DNA of 64,000 nucleotides from Cytophagaceae bacterium (lineage in GTDB: Bacteria; Bacteroidota; Bacteroidia; Cytophagales; Cyclobacteriaceae), in assembly GCA_006969745.1 (NCBI GenBank), contig CP030886.1, positions 1,895,234-1,959,233 on the forward strand, in the 5' to 3' direction. This document shows positions 9,649 through 19,642 of this stretch, one piece after another. The notes beneath the pieces were generated by a model, which saw nothing but the letters and a program-made list of their open reading frames with translations, did not search any database and was not told where the DNA came from. Every line of letters starts with the position of its first letter. Within the stretch, counting starts at the first letter, position 1. A program made the translations under genes and the position numbers.

Positions 9649-11700
9649 ATGAAAAATATTTATCTGATCGTAATTGGCTTGCTGGTAGCATTTTGCGCCA
9701 CAGGACAAGAAACAGTAGCCTGGGGAACTCAGGTAATAGATGTTTCTTCGGAATTTTCTCCTTACGAATATTCCGCCATTCAAACCCTACACAGGCCCAA
9801 CGTTTTGCCTAATGGTGGCGAAAACCCAAACGCATGGAGACCAAAAAGCACCAATAAGGAAGAATTCATTATGGTTTCCTTCAATACGCCAATCAAGGCC
9901 AAGCAGGTTGCCATTGCAGAATCAGAAAATCCGGGTGCTGTAAAAGCTGTCTATGGTTATGATGCAGATTATAATGAATACTTACTCTTTGAGCTCACTC
10001 CACGTGATTTACCCATTGAGTCAAGATTGCTCAATCTCTTTTTTGAGACCACTCCTTATGCAGTTCAGGCTATCAGGGTGGTTTTGGATGGTAGCGTCTC
10101 GGATGGATATAATGCCATAGACGCAATCGGCGTTTCAGCATCCAATATTCCTATCAATGTATTGCTCAATCTTGCGGCAGGAGTGAACAGTTCTGTTGAT
10201 GCACAAAAGCTTAGTACAAACGTAAACAGTGACTATGTAGAGCACAGTCCAATCATTTCCCCAGATGGGAAAAAGCTTTACTTCTCGCGTCAGTTTCATC
10301 CGGATAACGTAGGTGGCGTGAATGATGCAGAAGACATCTGGGTGTCTGAAATGGATGAGGAAACAGGAGAATGGCTGCCAGCGAAAAATGTAGGGCCACC
10401 TCTAAACACAAAAGGGCCAAACTTTATTAGCTCTATGAGCATGGTTGGTGATAAAGAGGTGTTAATTCTAGGAAACAGATATGGTAAAAAAGGTCGTATG
10501 TATACGGGAGTATCTATGTCTACCCGAGAAGGAGACACGTTTTCCGATCCTACATCTATTGAAATTGAAAATGAATACAACTATTCTCCAAATGCTGATT
10601 TCTTTCTAGCTCCAGGTGGTAAAGCGATGATAATGTCAGCAGAAAGAGATGACACTTATGGTTCTCGCGACCTTTACGTTTCCTTCAAGAAAAACGACGG
10701 AACCTGGTCCGAACCAATGAATCTTGGAGATGATATAAATACGCTCGGTGAAGATGAATCTCCTTTCATGGCAGAAGATGGTCGAACGCTGTACTTCTCA
10801 TCAGATGGCTATACAGGATACGGAGGTTCTGATATCTACGTCTCCTTTAAGCTCGATGATACTTGGAAACGTTGGTCAGAGCCTGAGAATTTAGGCCCTG
10901 GTATCAATAAAGAAGGGAACGATGAATATTTCAGCATCCCATCTACCGGACAAAACTTATATTTCACACGAGGAGAAAAAGGAGAAGACACTGATATCTT
11001 CACTTTCAAAGTAGAGGATTTGTTTTCTGATAAAGTCGCATCTCCGCTTGTATCATCAGTAGAACACTTAGTTCCCGAAGACATCATTGCTACAGTTTCG
11101 GGAACCGTCCTGGATGCCAAAACGGAGAAGCCTGTGAATGTAGCTACTGTCCTAATCGAAAGGCTACCCGATGGGTTAGATATTGGTCATGCGGCCACAA
11201 ATGAGACCGGAACATTCAACTTCACGGTGCAAGGAGGTTGGCAATACGGACTGGTTGGTGAAGCAGAAGGTTATATTTCTGAAACAGAGCGTTTGGACTT
11301 TATTGATCTGAAAAAGTCTGACACAGTTGAGAAATTCATTCGAATATTCCCCATACAAAAAGGAGAGACGATCGAGTTGAAAAATATCTTTTTTGATTTC
11401 AACAAATCCAACATCAAAACCGCATCCTATCCTGAACTGAACAGGGTATTAGACTATTTAAAAGATGGCACTATCGAAAAAATCTCCATTGCAGGACATA
11501 CAGATAGTGTAGGTGACCCTAACTACAACATGGCTCTCTCAGGCAGACGTGCAAAAGCAGTGATGGATTACTTTATCAAAAATGGCATTAGCAGAGATCG
11601 ACTTTCATATAAAGCATATGGTGAAAGTCAGCCAAAGGTTGCTAATGATACACCTGAGAATAGACAGAAAAATAGAAGAGTTGAATTTGTAATTGAGTAA
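9649..11700 (+). CDS. PD40 repeat / OmpA-domain envelope protein
   Basis: This 683-residue exported protein has a signal peptide (residues 1-19), a discoidin-like beta-sandwich (about 20-165), WD40-like PD40 propeller blades (about 180-465, with repeats such as SPDGKKLYFSR and AEDGRTLYFSSDGY), a carboxypeptidase-regulatory-like domain (about 485-565) and a C-terminal OmpA peptidoglycan-binding domain (GHTDSVGDPNYNMALSGRR). The layout resembles PorE-type proteins of the type IX secretion and gliding machinery, but PorE has TPRs at the N-terminus where this has a discoidin-like fold. I therefore call it only an envelope anchor protein. A strong terminator follows 26 bases after the stop. Confidence 0.88.
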   Translation: MKNIYLIVIGLLVAFCATGQETVAWGTQVIDVSSEFSPYEYSAIQTLHRPNVLPNGGENPNAWRPKSTNKEEFIMVSFNTPIKAKQVAIAESENPGAVKAVYGYDADYNEYLLFELTPRDLPIESRLLNLFFETTPYAVQAIRVVLDGSVSDGYNAIDAIGVSASNIPINVLLNLAAGVNSSVDAQKLSTNVNSDYVEHSPIISPDGKKLYFSRQFHPDNVGGVNDAEDIWVSEMDEETGEWLPAKNVGPPLNTKGPNFISSMSMVGDKEVLILGNRYGKKGRMYTGVSMSTREGDTFSDPTSIEIENEYNYSPNADFFLAPGGKAMIMSAERDDTYGSRDLYVSFKKNDGTWSEPMNLGDDINTLGEDESPFMAEDGRTLYFSSDGYTGYGGSDIYVSFKLDDTWKRWSEPENLGPGINKEGNDEYFSIPSTGQNLYFTRGEKGEDTDIFTFKVEDLFSDKVASPLVSSVEHLVPEDIIATVSGTVLDAKTEKPVNVATVLIERLPDGLDIGHAATNETGTFNFTVQGGWQYGLVGEAEGYISETERLDFIDLKKSDTVEKFIRIFPIQKGETIELKNIFFDFNKSNIKTASYPELNRVLDYLKDGTIEKISIAGHTDSVGDPNYNMALSGRRAKAVMDYFIKNGISRDRLSYKAYGESQPKVANDTPENRQKNRRVEFVIE

Positions 11701-11725
11701 TCAATTATGAACCAAACGAAAAAAG

Positions 11726-11750
11726 AGTCAGCTTTCGAGCTGACTTTTTT
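11726..11750 (+). terminator. Rho-independent terminator after the OmpA gene pair
   Basis: A perfect 8-bp stem (AGTCAGCT/AGCTGACT) closes a UUCG tetraloop and is followed directly by six T. It sits between the second OmpA-domain gene and the aldehyde dehydrogenase gene, and should end the transcript begun upstream. Confidence 0.92.
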
Positions 11751-11761
11751 AATTTTATAGA

Positions 11762-13162
11762 ATGGATACAGTTACTCAAGCGAATATCAGAGATCTTTTC
11801 GAGCAGGTAAAAGCTCACGCATTTACGTTGCGATCTTCAACCATAAAAGAACGAAAGCTTAAACTCAAAAAGCTTGAAGAATGGATTTTGAGTCATAGAT
11901 CAGAAATCCATCAGGCTGTTTACAAGGACCTGCAAAAACCAAATCAAGAAACTGACTTAACAGAAGTCTTTGTTGTACTTTCAGAAATTCGTAAGGCACG
12001 CAAAAACCTTAGGAGCTGGATGATGCCTAAACCAGCAGCAGCCAGTATCACTTACCTTGGCACAAGGTCCTCAACTGTTTTTGAGCCTAAAGGCGCATGT
12101 CTGATAATCGCTCCGTGGAATTATCCTTTTCAATTAGCGATCGGGCCGTTAGTATCAGCAATAGCTGCGGGCAACTCTGTCATCATAAAACCTTCGGAGT
12201 TCTCAGAAAACACTTCCGAGTTAATTCAGAAAATGTGTTCAGAGCTCTTCCAACCAAAAGAAGTATCCGTGGTTCTTGGAGCCATTAAAGAATCTCAAGA
12301 GCTATTAGCTCTCCCTTTCGATCATATATTTTTCACGGGTAGTCCCGGTGTAGGAAAGATTGTAATGGAAGCAGCTTCAAAGCATTTAACTTCAATCACT
12401 CTTGAGCTAGGTGGCAAGTCACCAACCATTGTAGACAAGAGTGCGAGTATAAAAGATGCAGCTGAAAAAATTGCCTGGGGCAAATGGTTGAATGCAGGCC
12501 AAGTGTGCATAGCACCTGACTACCTCTTCGTACATGAAAATGTGAAAGATAAGCTCATTGACGAACTGGTAGTGCAATCAGAAAAAATTTACGGCACCAA
12601 AGAAACCTACGGAGGTATTATCAGCAGACATCATCACAATAGAATAAATGACCTGATGGCAGATGCGATTGACAAAGGAGCCAACATAGAATTCGGTGGA
12701 AAATCAGATCGTGACAACCTTCGATTCACTCCCACTCTTCTTTCAAATGTGTCTAAAAGTAGTCGTGTCATGGAAGAAGAAATCTTCGGCCCCATTCTAC
12801 CACTAATTACCTATCATGACCTTGATGAAGTTATTCGCTTCATCAATCAAAAGCCTAAGCCATTGGCATTATATGTTTTTTCAAAAAAGAACTCTGTCAT
12901 TGATCGGATTAATAAAGAAACCAGTGCAGGAATGATGACTATTAATGATGTTGTCTTACAATTTGCCCATCCAAATCTTCCGATTGGTGGAGTGAACAAC
13001 AGCGGTATTGGCAAAGCACATGGTCATGCAGGATTTATAGCTTTCTCCAACGAAAAAGCAGTAGTAAGACAAAGGCGAGGACTGACCATGGCAAAAACAG
13101 TATATCCACCATATTCAGGCTTTAAAAAATTTATGATTGATTTCATGGTTAAGTACTTTTGA
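11762..13162 (+). CDS. Aldehyde dehydrogenase (class 3-like)
   Basis: This 466-residue NAD(P)-dependent enzyme oxidises aldehydes to acids. The motifs are APWNYP (N120), the Rossmann-type FTGSPGVGK, LELGGKSP (general base E215) and GQVCIAPD (catalytic C249). The short length and the C-terminal hydrophobic, aromatic tail (last 12 residues) match class 3 fatty-aldehyde dehydrogenases that can associate with membranes. The substrate is not determined by the sequence. It starts 12 bases after a strong terminator, so it should have its own promoter, although none is obvious in that gap. A small lipoprotein gene follows 3 bases after the stop. Confidence 0.93.
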   Translation: MDTVTQANIRDLFEQVKAHAFTLRSSTIKERKLKLKKLEEWILSHRSEIHQAVYKDLQKPNQETDLTEVFVVLSEIRKARKNLRSWMMPKPAAASITYLGTRSSTVFEPKGACLIIAPWNYPFQLAIGPLVSAIAAGNSVIIKPSEFSENTSELIQKMCSELFQPKEVSVVLGAIKESQELLALPFDHIFFTGSPGVGKIVMEAASKHLTSITLELGGKSPTIVDKSASIKDAAEKIAWGKWLNAGQVCIAPDYLFVHENVKDKLIDELVVQSEKIYGTKETYGGIISRHHHNRINDLMADAIDKGANIEFGGKSDRDNLRFTPTLLSNVSKSSRVMEEEIFGPILPLITYHDLDEVIRFINQKPKPLALYVFSKKNSVIDRINKETSAGMMTINDVVLQFAHPNLPIGGVNNSGIGKAHGHAGFIAFSNEKAVVRQRRGLTMAKTVYPPYSGFKKFMIDFMVKYF

Positions 13163-13165
13163 AAC

Positions 13166-13567
13166 GTGAAAAAACTATTCTTAATCCCCTTAGTAGCATT
13201 TATTGCTTGTAACACAACTGCAGACGAGAAAACCAGCAACCGACCATCAGAATGGCATGGTAGCTGGCAGGCCGAATGGGAGACACCCCCAGAGTCATAT
13301 CCGGAGGTCCAGGACATGGAATTTTATATGACAGGTGTTTTTGAATTTACTGAAGATAGTTTGACCAAAACAGTCAATGGATATCCGGGTTGCATTTTCG
13401 CAATTGACACATTATCGCATACACAGTCATGGTATGTTTCAGGAGATACCCTGTATTTGATGAATGCCTCTGAATCAGCAGGAATGACTTATCGCATTGC
13501 CTCCAAAGACAATGAGCGAATACGACTTCAATTAATGGAGGATATATTCGTTACCCTGAGTAAGTAA
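13166..13567 (+). CDS. Small lipoprotein of unknown function
   Basis: The gene uses a GTG start three bases after the aldehyde dehydrogenase stop, which suggests translational coupling. The 133-residue product has a short lipoprotein signal with a FIAC lipobox (C15), then a compact domain with many Trp, Tyr and Thr (SEWHGSWQAEWETP) that looks like a small beta-barrel or lipocalin-like fold. I do not recognise the family. The product should be anchored in the envelope. The link with the dehydrogenase is positional only. Confidence 0.75.
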   Translation: MKKLFLIPLVAFIACNTTADEKTSNRPSEWHGSWQAEWETPPESYPEVQDMEFYMTGVFEFTEDSLTKTVNGYPGCIFAIDTLSHTQSWYVSGDTLYLMNASESAGMTYRIASKDNERIRLQLMEDIFVTLSK

Positions 13568-13643
13568 TTCTTCTGTTGAAAATGTGTCTCACATTATTAG
13601 ATGCATTTCTTTCTCTGTAATTTGGTAAGTAAATAATAGCGGT

Positions 13644-16559
13644 ATGAAAAAGTTTCTGATCATTCTTGGAGTTGTTTTCGTGATTCTAATCGGCGCAATC
13701 GTTGTATTACCAATCATTTTCAAAGATGATATTCGCGCAGCTCTCGACGATACAATGTCTGAAAGTCTGAATGCTAAGATTTATTATGATATAGATGCGT
13801 TCAGTTTATCTCTGATCAAAAACTTTCCGGATATCACTGTGAGCATGAGTGATTTCGGAATAGTAGGTGTGGAAGAATTTGAGAATGATACCCTTGCATC
13901 AATCGGCACTTTTTTGGTAACGGTAGATCTGATGTCCGCCATTAGCGGTGACCAAATAATTGTTGAAGAAATACTACTCGACAGGCCTGAAATAAAGGTG
14001 CTGGTAATGGCAAATGGTAAGGCCAACTACGACATAGCAAAAGAAAGCGAGGAACAGGCACCACCACCAGTTCAAGGGACAACTCAGGCAGAAGATTCAG
14101 GAGGCTCAGAAGGTGACGCTGTAAATGTAGGAATTGAAAAGTGGAGTATCAGAAATGGTAAGGTTGCCTACTTCGATCAATCAATGAATTTCTTCACCAC
14201 CATTGAAGGGTTCAACCATGAAGGTTCTGGTGATTTTAGTCTCGACATATTCGACTTGCAAACAAAAACCACAGTTGATGCCATTTCATTAGGATTCGAA
14301 GGAACTGAATATATCTCCAATAAAAGTTTAGTGATTGACATCATTCTTAACATGAATCTTTCCGAAATGAAATTCACATTTAAGGACAACCGATTTGCTA
14401 TCAACAATTTTGCCATTGAAGCAGATGGATTTGTAAGTATGCCGGGGGATGACATTGAGATGGATATTACTTTTGGAGGAAAAGACATAAGCCTTACAAG
14501 CATACTCTCACTTATTCCGGGTGTATATCAGGAGTACCTTGATGGTGTTACAGCTGGTGGTAAAATAGGATTTGATGGATACGTAAAAGGGACATTTAAT
14601 GAAACATCCATGCCTAAGGTTGCCGCTAACCTATCAGTAGAAAATGGTAGCATTTCGTACGCCGATTTCAATATCCCAATGGAGCAAATTAATATCCAGA
14701 CCAGCTTCAACTATCCTTCAGCGGACTTGCGCGAAACCAGTTTCAACATAGACAAATTCTCAATGTTGGTGGATGGCGAATCTGTGGAAGCTTACCTCAA
14801 GTTTAAAGACTTGGAAGACTATAAATGGGATCTTGGTTTTGAAGGAAATGCTGACCTTGAAAAAATTACTAAGATTGTGCCTTTGGAAGATATAACACTC
14901 CAGGGTAAAATCAACGCCAAGCTTAAAACAGCTGGCAATATGTCCGATTTAGAAGCCGAGAGATATGACCAGCTTCCAACCAACGGAAGCCTTAATATCA
15001 CCGATTTCTTATTTCAAAGTTCCGATCTTCCTCAAGGTTTTGGGATCAGTAAGGCGAGTATATCATTCAATCCTTCCGAGATTGCTCTAGCTGAATTTCA
15101 AGCCCGGTCTGGCAACTCAGACTTTGCCATGAATGGAAGAGTTACAAACTACCTGGCATTTGCATTGTCAGAAAATGAAATGCTTGTTGGAAACCTCAAT
15201 TTCAATTCCACTCTCATAGATATCAATGAATTGATGCCGGAGGAAAGCATGGAAGAAGAAGCTGCAGAATCCAGCGAGAATGAAGCTGATGCACCAGAAC
15301 AAACCACAGAAGGGGATTCGCTCGAAGTAGTGAAGATTCCTGAAAATATTGACTTCACTCTAACATCCTCAATCAATAAAATCGCCTATTCTAATCTCAC
15401 CATTAATGACTTTAATGGTAAAATTCTCATCCGGGATGGAGCAATTATTCTTGATAAGAATAGCTTTAAAATGCTGGATGGAACTTTTGAGATGACAGGA
15501 TCATATGTAACAAAAGATCTTGAAAAGCCAAAATACGATCTTGGATTCAAAATCAAAGATTTGTCCATTGGAAGCGCATTTGAGGCATTTGAGACGGTTC
15601 AGAGTTACGCACCTATAGCAAAACAAGTAACAGGCAAATTCTCGAGTGATTTTAAGGTAAATGGTCTTCTTGGCGAAGATATGATGCCAATTATGGATGC
15701 AATAGATCTGACAGGTCTTGTGAATATTGCTCAAGCATCTTTGGAAAAGGGTGATTTTATTCAAAAGCTCTCTTCAGTTGCTTCACTTAAAACAGGTGCT
15801 AATTCAGAAACAACTAAGAAGATTAATATAAAAGATGTTCTAATAAGCACTTCAATCAAAGATGGAAGACTATATGTAGAACCATTTGACCTGGACGTTG
15901 GTGGACAAAAAGCTGTAGTCGGAGGAAATAATGGACTGAATGGAGAGCTAGACTATTCCATGCTTCTAAAGGATGTTCCAACTGGCCAGATTGGGAATAT
16001 GCTGAATAACGCACTAAGCTCACTAACGGGCGGAAAAAAATTAGTGGCGGATAAGATCAACTTGAACTTTGGCATTGGAGGCACGTATGATGACCCTTCA
16101 GTCAAACTCTTAGGCACAAGTAGTTCCGGAGAAAATTCCGGTGGCACTACAGAGCAGTTTAAGCAACAACTGACGGACAAAGTAGATGAGCAAAAAGAAA
16201 AAGCGGAAGCGGAGATAGCAAGGCAAAAAGCAGAGGCGGAGGCAAAGGCCAAGGCTGAATTAGAAAAGCAGAAAGAAGCTCAACGCCAAAAAATCATTTC
16301 TGATGCACAAACGCAAGCAGAAAAAATAAGAGCCCAAGGCAAAGCAAGTGCCGAAAAAGTCAAAAAAGAAGGGTATGCTGCAGCTGACAAACTTGTGGCT
16401 GATGCAGGATCAAACCCTATTAAAAAGAGAGTTGCTCAGGAAGCCGCAAAGAAATTGAAAGCTGAGGCAGACCAAAAAGCAGCAGGGATAGAGGCAGAAG
16501 CCAACAAAAAAGCAGATCAACTTGTGAAGGAAGCCAGGGATAGAGCAGCTAAAATATGA
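13644..16559 (+). CDS. AsmA family protein with a TolA-like charged helical tail
   Basis: This 971-residue protein has one N-terminal transmembrane helix (residues about 3-26), an AsmA N-domain, a long repetitive beta-rich body typical of AsmA/TamB-type bridge-like lipid transport proteins, and an AsmA C-terminal region to about residue 830. Known relatives affect outer-membrane lipid and protein homeostasis. Two low-complexity acidic or Ser/Gly linkers lie near residues 137-155 and 535-560. The last roughly 145 residues are unusual: an Ala/Lys/Glu/Gln-rich continuous helix or coiled coil, like TolA domain II. It ends 22 bases from the convergent rodA. Confidence 0.88.
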   Translation: MKKFLIILGVVFVILIGAIVVLPIIFKDDIRAALDDTMSESLNAKIYYDIDAFSLSLIKNFPDITVSMSDFGIVGVEEFENDTLASIGTFLVTVDLMSAISGDQIIVEEILLDRPEIKVLVMANGKANYDIAKESEEQAPPPVQGTTQAEDSGGSEGDAVNVGIEKWSIRNGKVAYFDQSMNFFTTIEGFNHEGSGDFSLDIFDLQTKTTVDAISLGFEGTEYISNKSLVIDIILNMNLSEMKFTFKDNRFAINNFAIEADGFVSMPGDDIEMDITFGGKDISLTSILSLIPGVYQEYLDGVTAGGKIGFDGYVKGTFNETSMPKVAANLSVENGSISYADFNIPMEQINIQTSFNYPSADLRETSFNIDKFSMLVDGESVEAYLKFKDLEDYKWDLGFEGNADLEKITKIVPLEDITLQGKINAKLKTAGNMSDLEAERYDQLPTNGSLNITDFLFQSSDLPQGFGISKASISFNPSEIALAEFQARSGNSDFAMNGRVTNYLAFALSENEMLVGNLNFNSTLIDINELMPEESMEEEAAESSENEADAPEQTTEGDSLEVVKIPENIDFTLTSSINKIAYSNLTINDFNGKILIRDGAIILDKNSFKMLDGTFEMTGSYVTKDLEKPKYDLGFKIKDLSIGSAFEAFETVQSYAPIAKQVTGKFSSDFKVNGLLGEDMMPIMDAIDLTGLVNIAQASLEKGDFIQKLSSVASLKTGANSETTKKINIKDVLISTSIKDGRLYVEPFDLDVGGQKAVVGGNNGLNGELDYSMLLKDVPTGQIGNMLNNALSSLTGGKKLVADKINLNFGIGGTYDDPSVKLLGTSSSGENSGGTTEQFKQQLTDKVDEQKEKAEAEIARQKAEAEAKAKAELEKQKEAQRQKIISDAQTQAEKIRAQGKASAEKVKKEGYAAADKLVADAGSNPIKKRVAQEAAKKLKAEADQKAAGIEAEANKKADQLVKEARDRAAKI

Positions 16560-16581
16560 GACACAAAAACAGAAGCAGCAG

Positions 16582-17850
16582 CTACCACCGCTGAAGTACT
16601 TGCATTCTGTGAGCGTCTAATTTCAAGAAACTAAATAGTAAAATGGTAAATGCCCACAATGAAGAACCTCCATAGCTAAAGAATGGCAATGGAATTCCAA
16701 TCACAGGAAATAGGCCGATCGTCATTGCAATATTCACAGTAAAGTGAAAGAATATTATACCAACCACGCTGTATCCAAAAATTCTTGAAAATGTAGATTT
16801 TTGACGTTCTGCTAAATAAACCAGCCTAAGCAACAATGTGGTAAAAAGTCCCAACATCAATAGACTGCCAATCCAACCATGTTCCTCGCCAATGGTACAA
16901 AATATAAAATCGGTTGTTTGCTCAGGAACAAAATCAAATTTAGTCTGTGTGCCTTCCAAAAAGCCCTTGCCTGCAAACCCGCCAGAACCTATCGCAATTT
17001 TGGATTGCGTGACATTCCATCCAACGCCTAAAGGGTCTATGTTGGGATTTACTAAAGACAGCACGCGTTTTTGCTGATGAGGCTTCAATACATCCGTAAG
17101 AATAAAGTCCACACTACGAACGACTGACGTAACCACAATTGCTCCGGCAATTATATAAACCAATCGCCGGGGAGTTCGTGCATTTAATCCCAAAGCCAAA
17201 AGAGTTACAATAGCAATTCCGGCCAGCAATACAGTCTGACTTACGAGAAGCGTAAGAATGAAAACCGCAAAAAACGACAATGCAACGATGAGCAATAATG
17301 GCGGCATCCCTTCTCTAAAAAGCGGTACCACCAATGCCGCAAAAACCAAGGCTGTTCCGGTATCACCTTGCAATACTGTTAGAGCCATTGGAAGAAGGAT
17401 AATGGCAAACGAAACACCTAAAGTGTTTAGGTCGGTCAATTTTCTCGTTGCATGATCTAAATACTTTGCGAGAGCAAAAGCAGTTGCAAACTTGGCAAAT
17501 TCGGAAGGCTGTAATCCAAACCCACCTAAGCCTATCCAAGACTTTGAACCCGCCACCTCCTTTCCACCAATAAGAATGAAAAGTAGCATTGACATTACCA
17601 CTCCATATATAATATATGCCGACAGATCAAAAAATTTGTAGTCAAAAAAGAAGATGCCAAAAGCAATCAGGACCGAAGTGCCAATCCAGATCAGTTGTCG
17701 GCCTGCACTCGTGTCAAAATCAAAAATGCTTTGATTGATATCAGGGTCGTACTCAGCCGCATAGATATTCAACCAGCCTGCTAGCACAAGCGCCCCATAG
17801 ACTGACACTGTGAGCCAATCAATTTTCTGCGATAGTTGGTCTTGGCGCAT
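16582..17850 (-). CDS. rodA: Rod shape-determining protein RodA (SEDS glycosyltransferase)
   Basis: This 422-residue multi-pass membrane protein polymerises lipid II into glycan strands during sidewall elongation, with PBP2 as partner. SEDS motifs are present: WIGLGGFGLQPSEFAK (105-120), GDTGTAL with the key D163, and the C-terminal PFFSYGGSSLW. The start overlaps the end of the pbp2 gene by 32 bases, showing tight coupling. It is the last gene of the mreB-mreC-mreD-pbp2-rodA cluster. The size is normal for the Bacteroidota form. Confidence 0.96.
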   Translation of the reverse strand: MRQDQLSQKIDWLTVSVYGALVLAGWLNIYAAEYDPDINQSIFDFDTSAGRQLIWIGTSVLIAFGIFFFDYKFFDLSAYIIYGVVMSMLLFILIGGKEVAGSKSWIGLGGFGLQPSEFAKFATAFALAKYLDHATRKLTDLNTLGVSFAIILLPMALTVLQGDTGTALVFAALVVPLFREGMPPLLLIVALSFFAVFILTLLVSQTVLLAGIAIVTLLALGLNARTPRRLVYIIAGAIVVTSVVRSVDFILTDVLKPHQQKRVLSLVNPNIDPLGVGWNVTQSKIAIGSGGFAGKGFLEGTQTKFDFVPEQTTDFIFCTIGEEHGWIGSLLMLGLFTTLLLRLVYLAERQKSTFSRIFGYSVVGIIFFHFTVNIAMTIGLFPVIGIPLPFFSYGGSSLWAFTILLFSFLKLDAHRMQVLQRW

Positions 17851-19642
17851 TCTGTGGTAAATATCTTTCTTCTAAAACATAGTCCTCCAACCATGGTCTG
17901 GAGATTTTCCCGAGTACATATTTTTCTGCCAGCAAACTTGCCACTGATACCGCAGCCCTTCCTCCCTGTCCTGCGTTCTCCACATACGCGGCAATAGAAA
18001 TCTGTGGATTATCCAATGGTGCAAAACCCATAAAGCCTGAGTGGTCCTCACCATGTGGGTTCTGTACCGTACTAGTCTTACCGGCAAGTTTCAAGGAATC
18101 CAGGTAGCCACGAATTCCGGAACCAGCCTTCACCACCTGCTCCATTCCCTGTATAATTGGTTCAAACAGCACTGGATCAAATGGTAGTTTTTCTTTCTTG
18201 ATATTAGGATTGGGCCACCCCTCGATTTTGTCTACAACATGAGGCGTGATGAAGTATCCACGATTTGCAAGGATTGCACCCAAATTCGCCATTTGCAATG
18301 GCGTTACTAAAAGCTCTCCTTGTCCTATACTAAGGGATGCAATGTTTGAATATTTCCATCTCTTGGCTCCATAAACTCTATCGTACCATTCAAGACTTGG
18401 TACATTTCCGGCAATTTCGTTTGGCAAATCCACACCCAGCTTTCTGCCTAGACCAAAATTCATCACATACTCTCTCCATTTTTCAAGACCAATCCGTGAA
18501 TCAATATATGGACTTTCATCAACTCCTTGCTGCACCATACGCCGCATAATTAGGTAAAAGTAATTGTTAGAAGATTTGGTGATCGCCTTGATCATATTGT
18601 AAGGTCCCGGGGGAGCCAGGTCACCTATATTACTGCCATCAGTCTTGATAATCTCATCAACTGTAACTACGCCTTCATGCATAGCGATAATGCCCTGTAT
18701 GGTTTTAAACATGGACCCTGGAGGATATCGAGCCTGGATTGGTCGATTTAAAAATGGCTTATTTTCATCCTTATTTAATTCCGGAAAATTCTTGCTTAGG
18801 CTTTTCCCACTTAGTAGCTGCGGATCATAAGATGGTGCAGATACAAATGCAAGTATTTGGCCCGTGCTTGGTTCAATAGCAACAACACTTCCTACTTTTC
18901 CTTCCATCAATTTCTCAGCATACTGCTGCAACTCCAGATCTATGGTAAGATGAATGTTTTCTCCGGATTGAGGTAGCGTATCGTACTCCCCATCACGATA
19001 GTCATCCTTTATAATTCCCTGCACATTTACAACTTTAAAAGTAGACCCACGCTTTCCACGCAGATGCTCTTCGTAAGACTTTTCAATTCCTCCTATTCCT
19101 ATATAATCACCGGATTTATAGTAGTTTGTTGTATCACGATTGAGAAAGTTACTGCTAACTTCACCAACATATCCGACTACATTGGCCAATGATTGTGTAT
19201 TATACGAACGAATGGTTCTGGGCAGCACATAAAATCCCGGGTAATTGATGAGCTGATCCTGAAGTTTGGCGAAAAGATCATCTGATATTTGTTCTATGAA
19301 TTTGGAAGCCAGAATAGATGAAAAGCCCTTTGCTTTGCGCAAGTTTTCCTCCAGCATTTCTCTATCTATACCTAACAAATCACAAAACGCAGTGGTATCT
19401 GCTATTTCTGCTTCCTTAGGCACAATCATCAAGTCGTAGACAGGAGAGTTGTAAATAACCAGGCTATCGTTCCGATCATACACTAGCCCTCTAAATGGAT
19501 ACTGGACTATCTTCTGAACAACATTATTTTCAGCTGCAACCTTATAGTCTTCATCGATAATCTGAATATAGAATAACCGAACAGCGAAGATGATCACTGT
19601 AAATAGAATGAGCCCTCGAATCAGCAAACTCCGCTCCCTCAT
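17819..19642 (-). CDS. mrdA: Penicillin-binding protein 2 (elongasome transpeptidase)
   Basis: This 607-residue class B PBP cross-links new wall with RodA. It has one N-terminal membrane helix (about 8-27), a PBP dimer/pedestal domain (about 45-215) and a transpeptidase domain with SMFK (S310/K313), SSN (357-359) and KTS (522-524). The start overlaps the mreD stop by 4 bases, and the end overlaps rodA. All catalytic motifs are intact and the length is normal. Confidence 0.95.
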   Translation of the reverse strand: MRERSLLIRGLILFTVIIFAVRLFYIQIIDEDYKVAAENNVVQKIVQYPFRGLVYDRNDSLVIYNSPVYDLMIVPKEAEIADTTAFCDLLGIDREMLEENLRKAKGFSSILASKFIEQISDDLFAKLQDQLINYPGFYVLPRTIRSYNTQSLANVVGYVGEVSSNFLNRDTTNYYKSGDYIGIGGIEKSYEEHLRGKRGSTFKVVNVQGIIKDDYRDGEYDTLPQSGENIHLTIDLELQQYAEKLMEGKVGSVVAIEPSTGQILAFVSAPSYDPQLLSGKSLSKNFPELNKDENKPFLNRPIQARYPPGSMFKTIQGIIAMHEGVVTVDEIIKTDGSNIGDLAPPGPYNMIKAITKSSNNYFYLIMRRMVQQGVDESPYIDSRIGLEKWREYVMNFGLGRKLGVDLPNEIAGNVPSLEWYDRVYGAKRWKYSNIASLSIGQGELLVTPLQMANLGAILANRGYFITPHVVDKIEGWPNPNIKKEKLPFDPVLFEPIIQGMEQVVKAGSGIRGYLDSLKLAGKTSTVQNPHGEDHSGFMGFAPLDNPQISIAAYVENAGQGGRAAVSVASLLAEKYVLGKISRPWLEDYVLEERYLPQNAPRPTIAEN

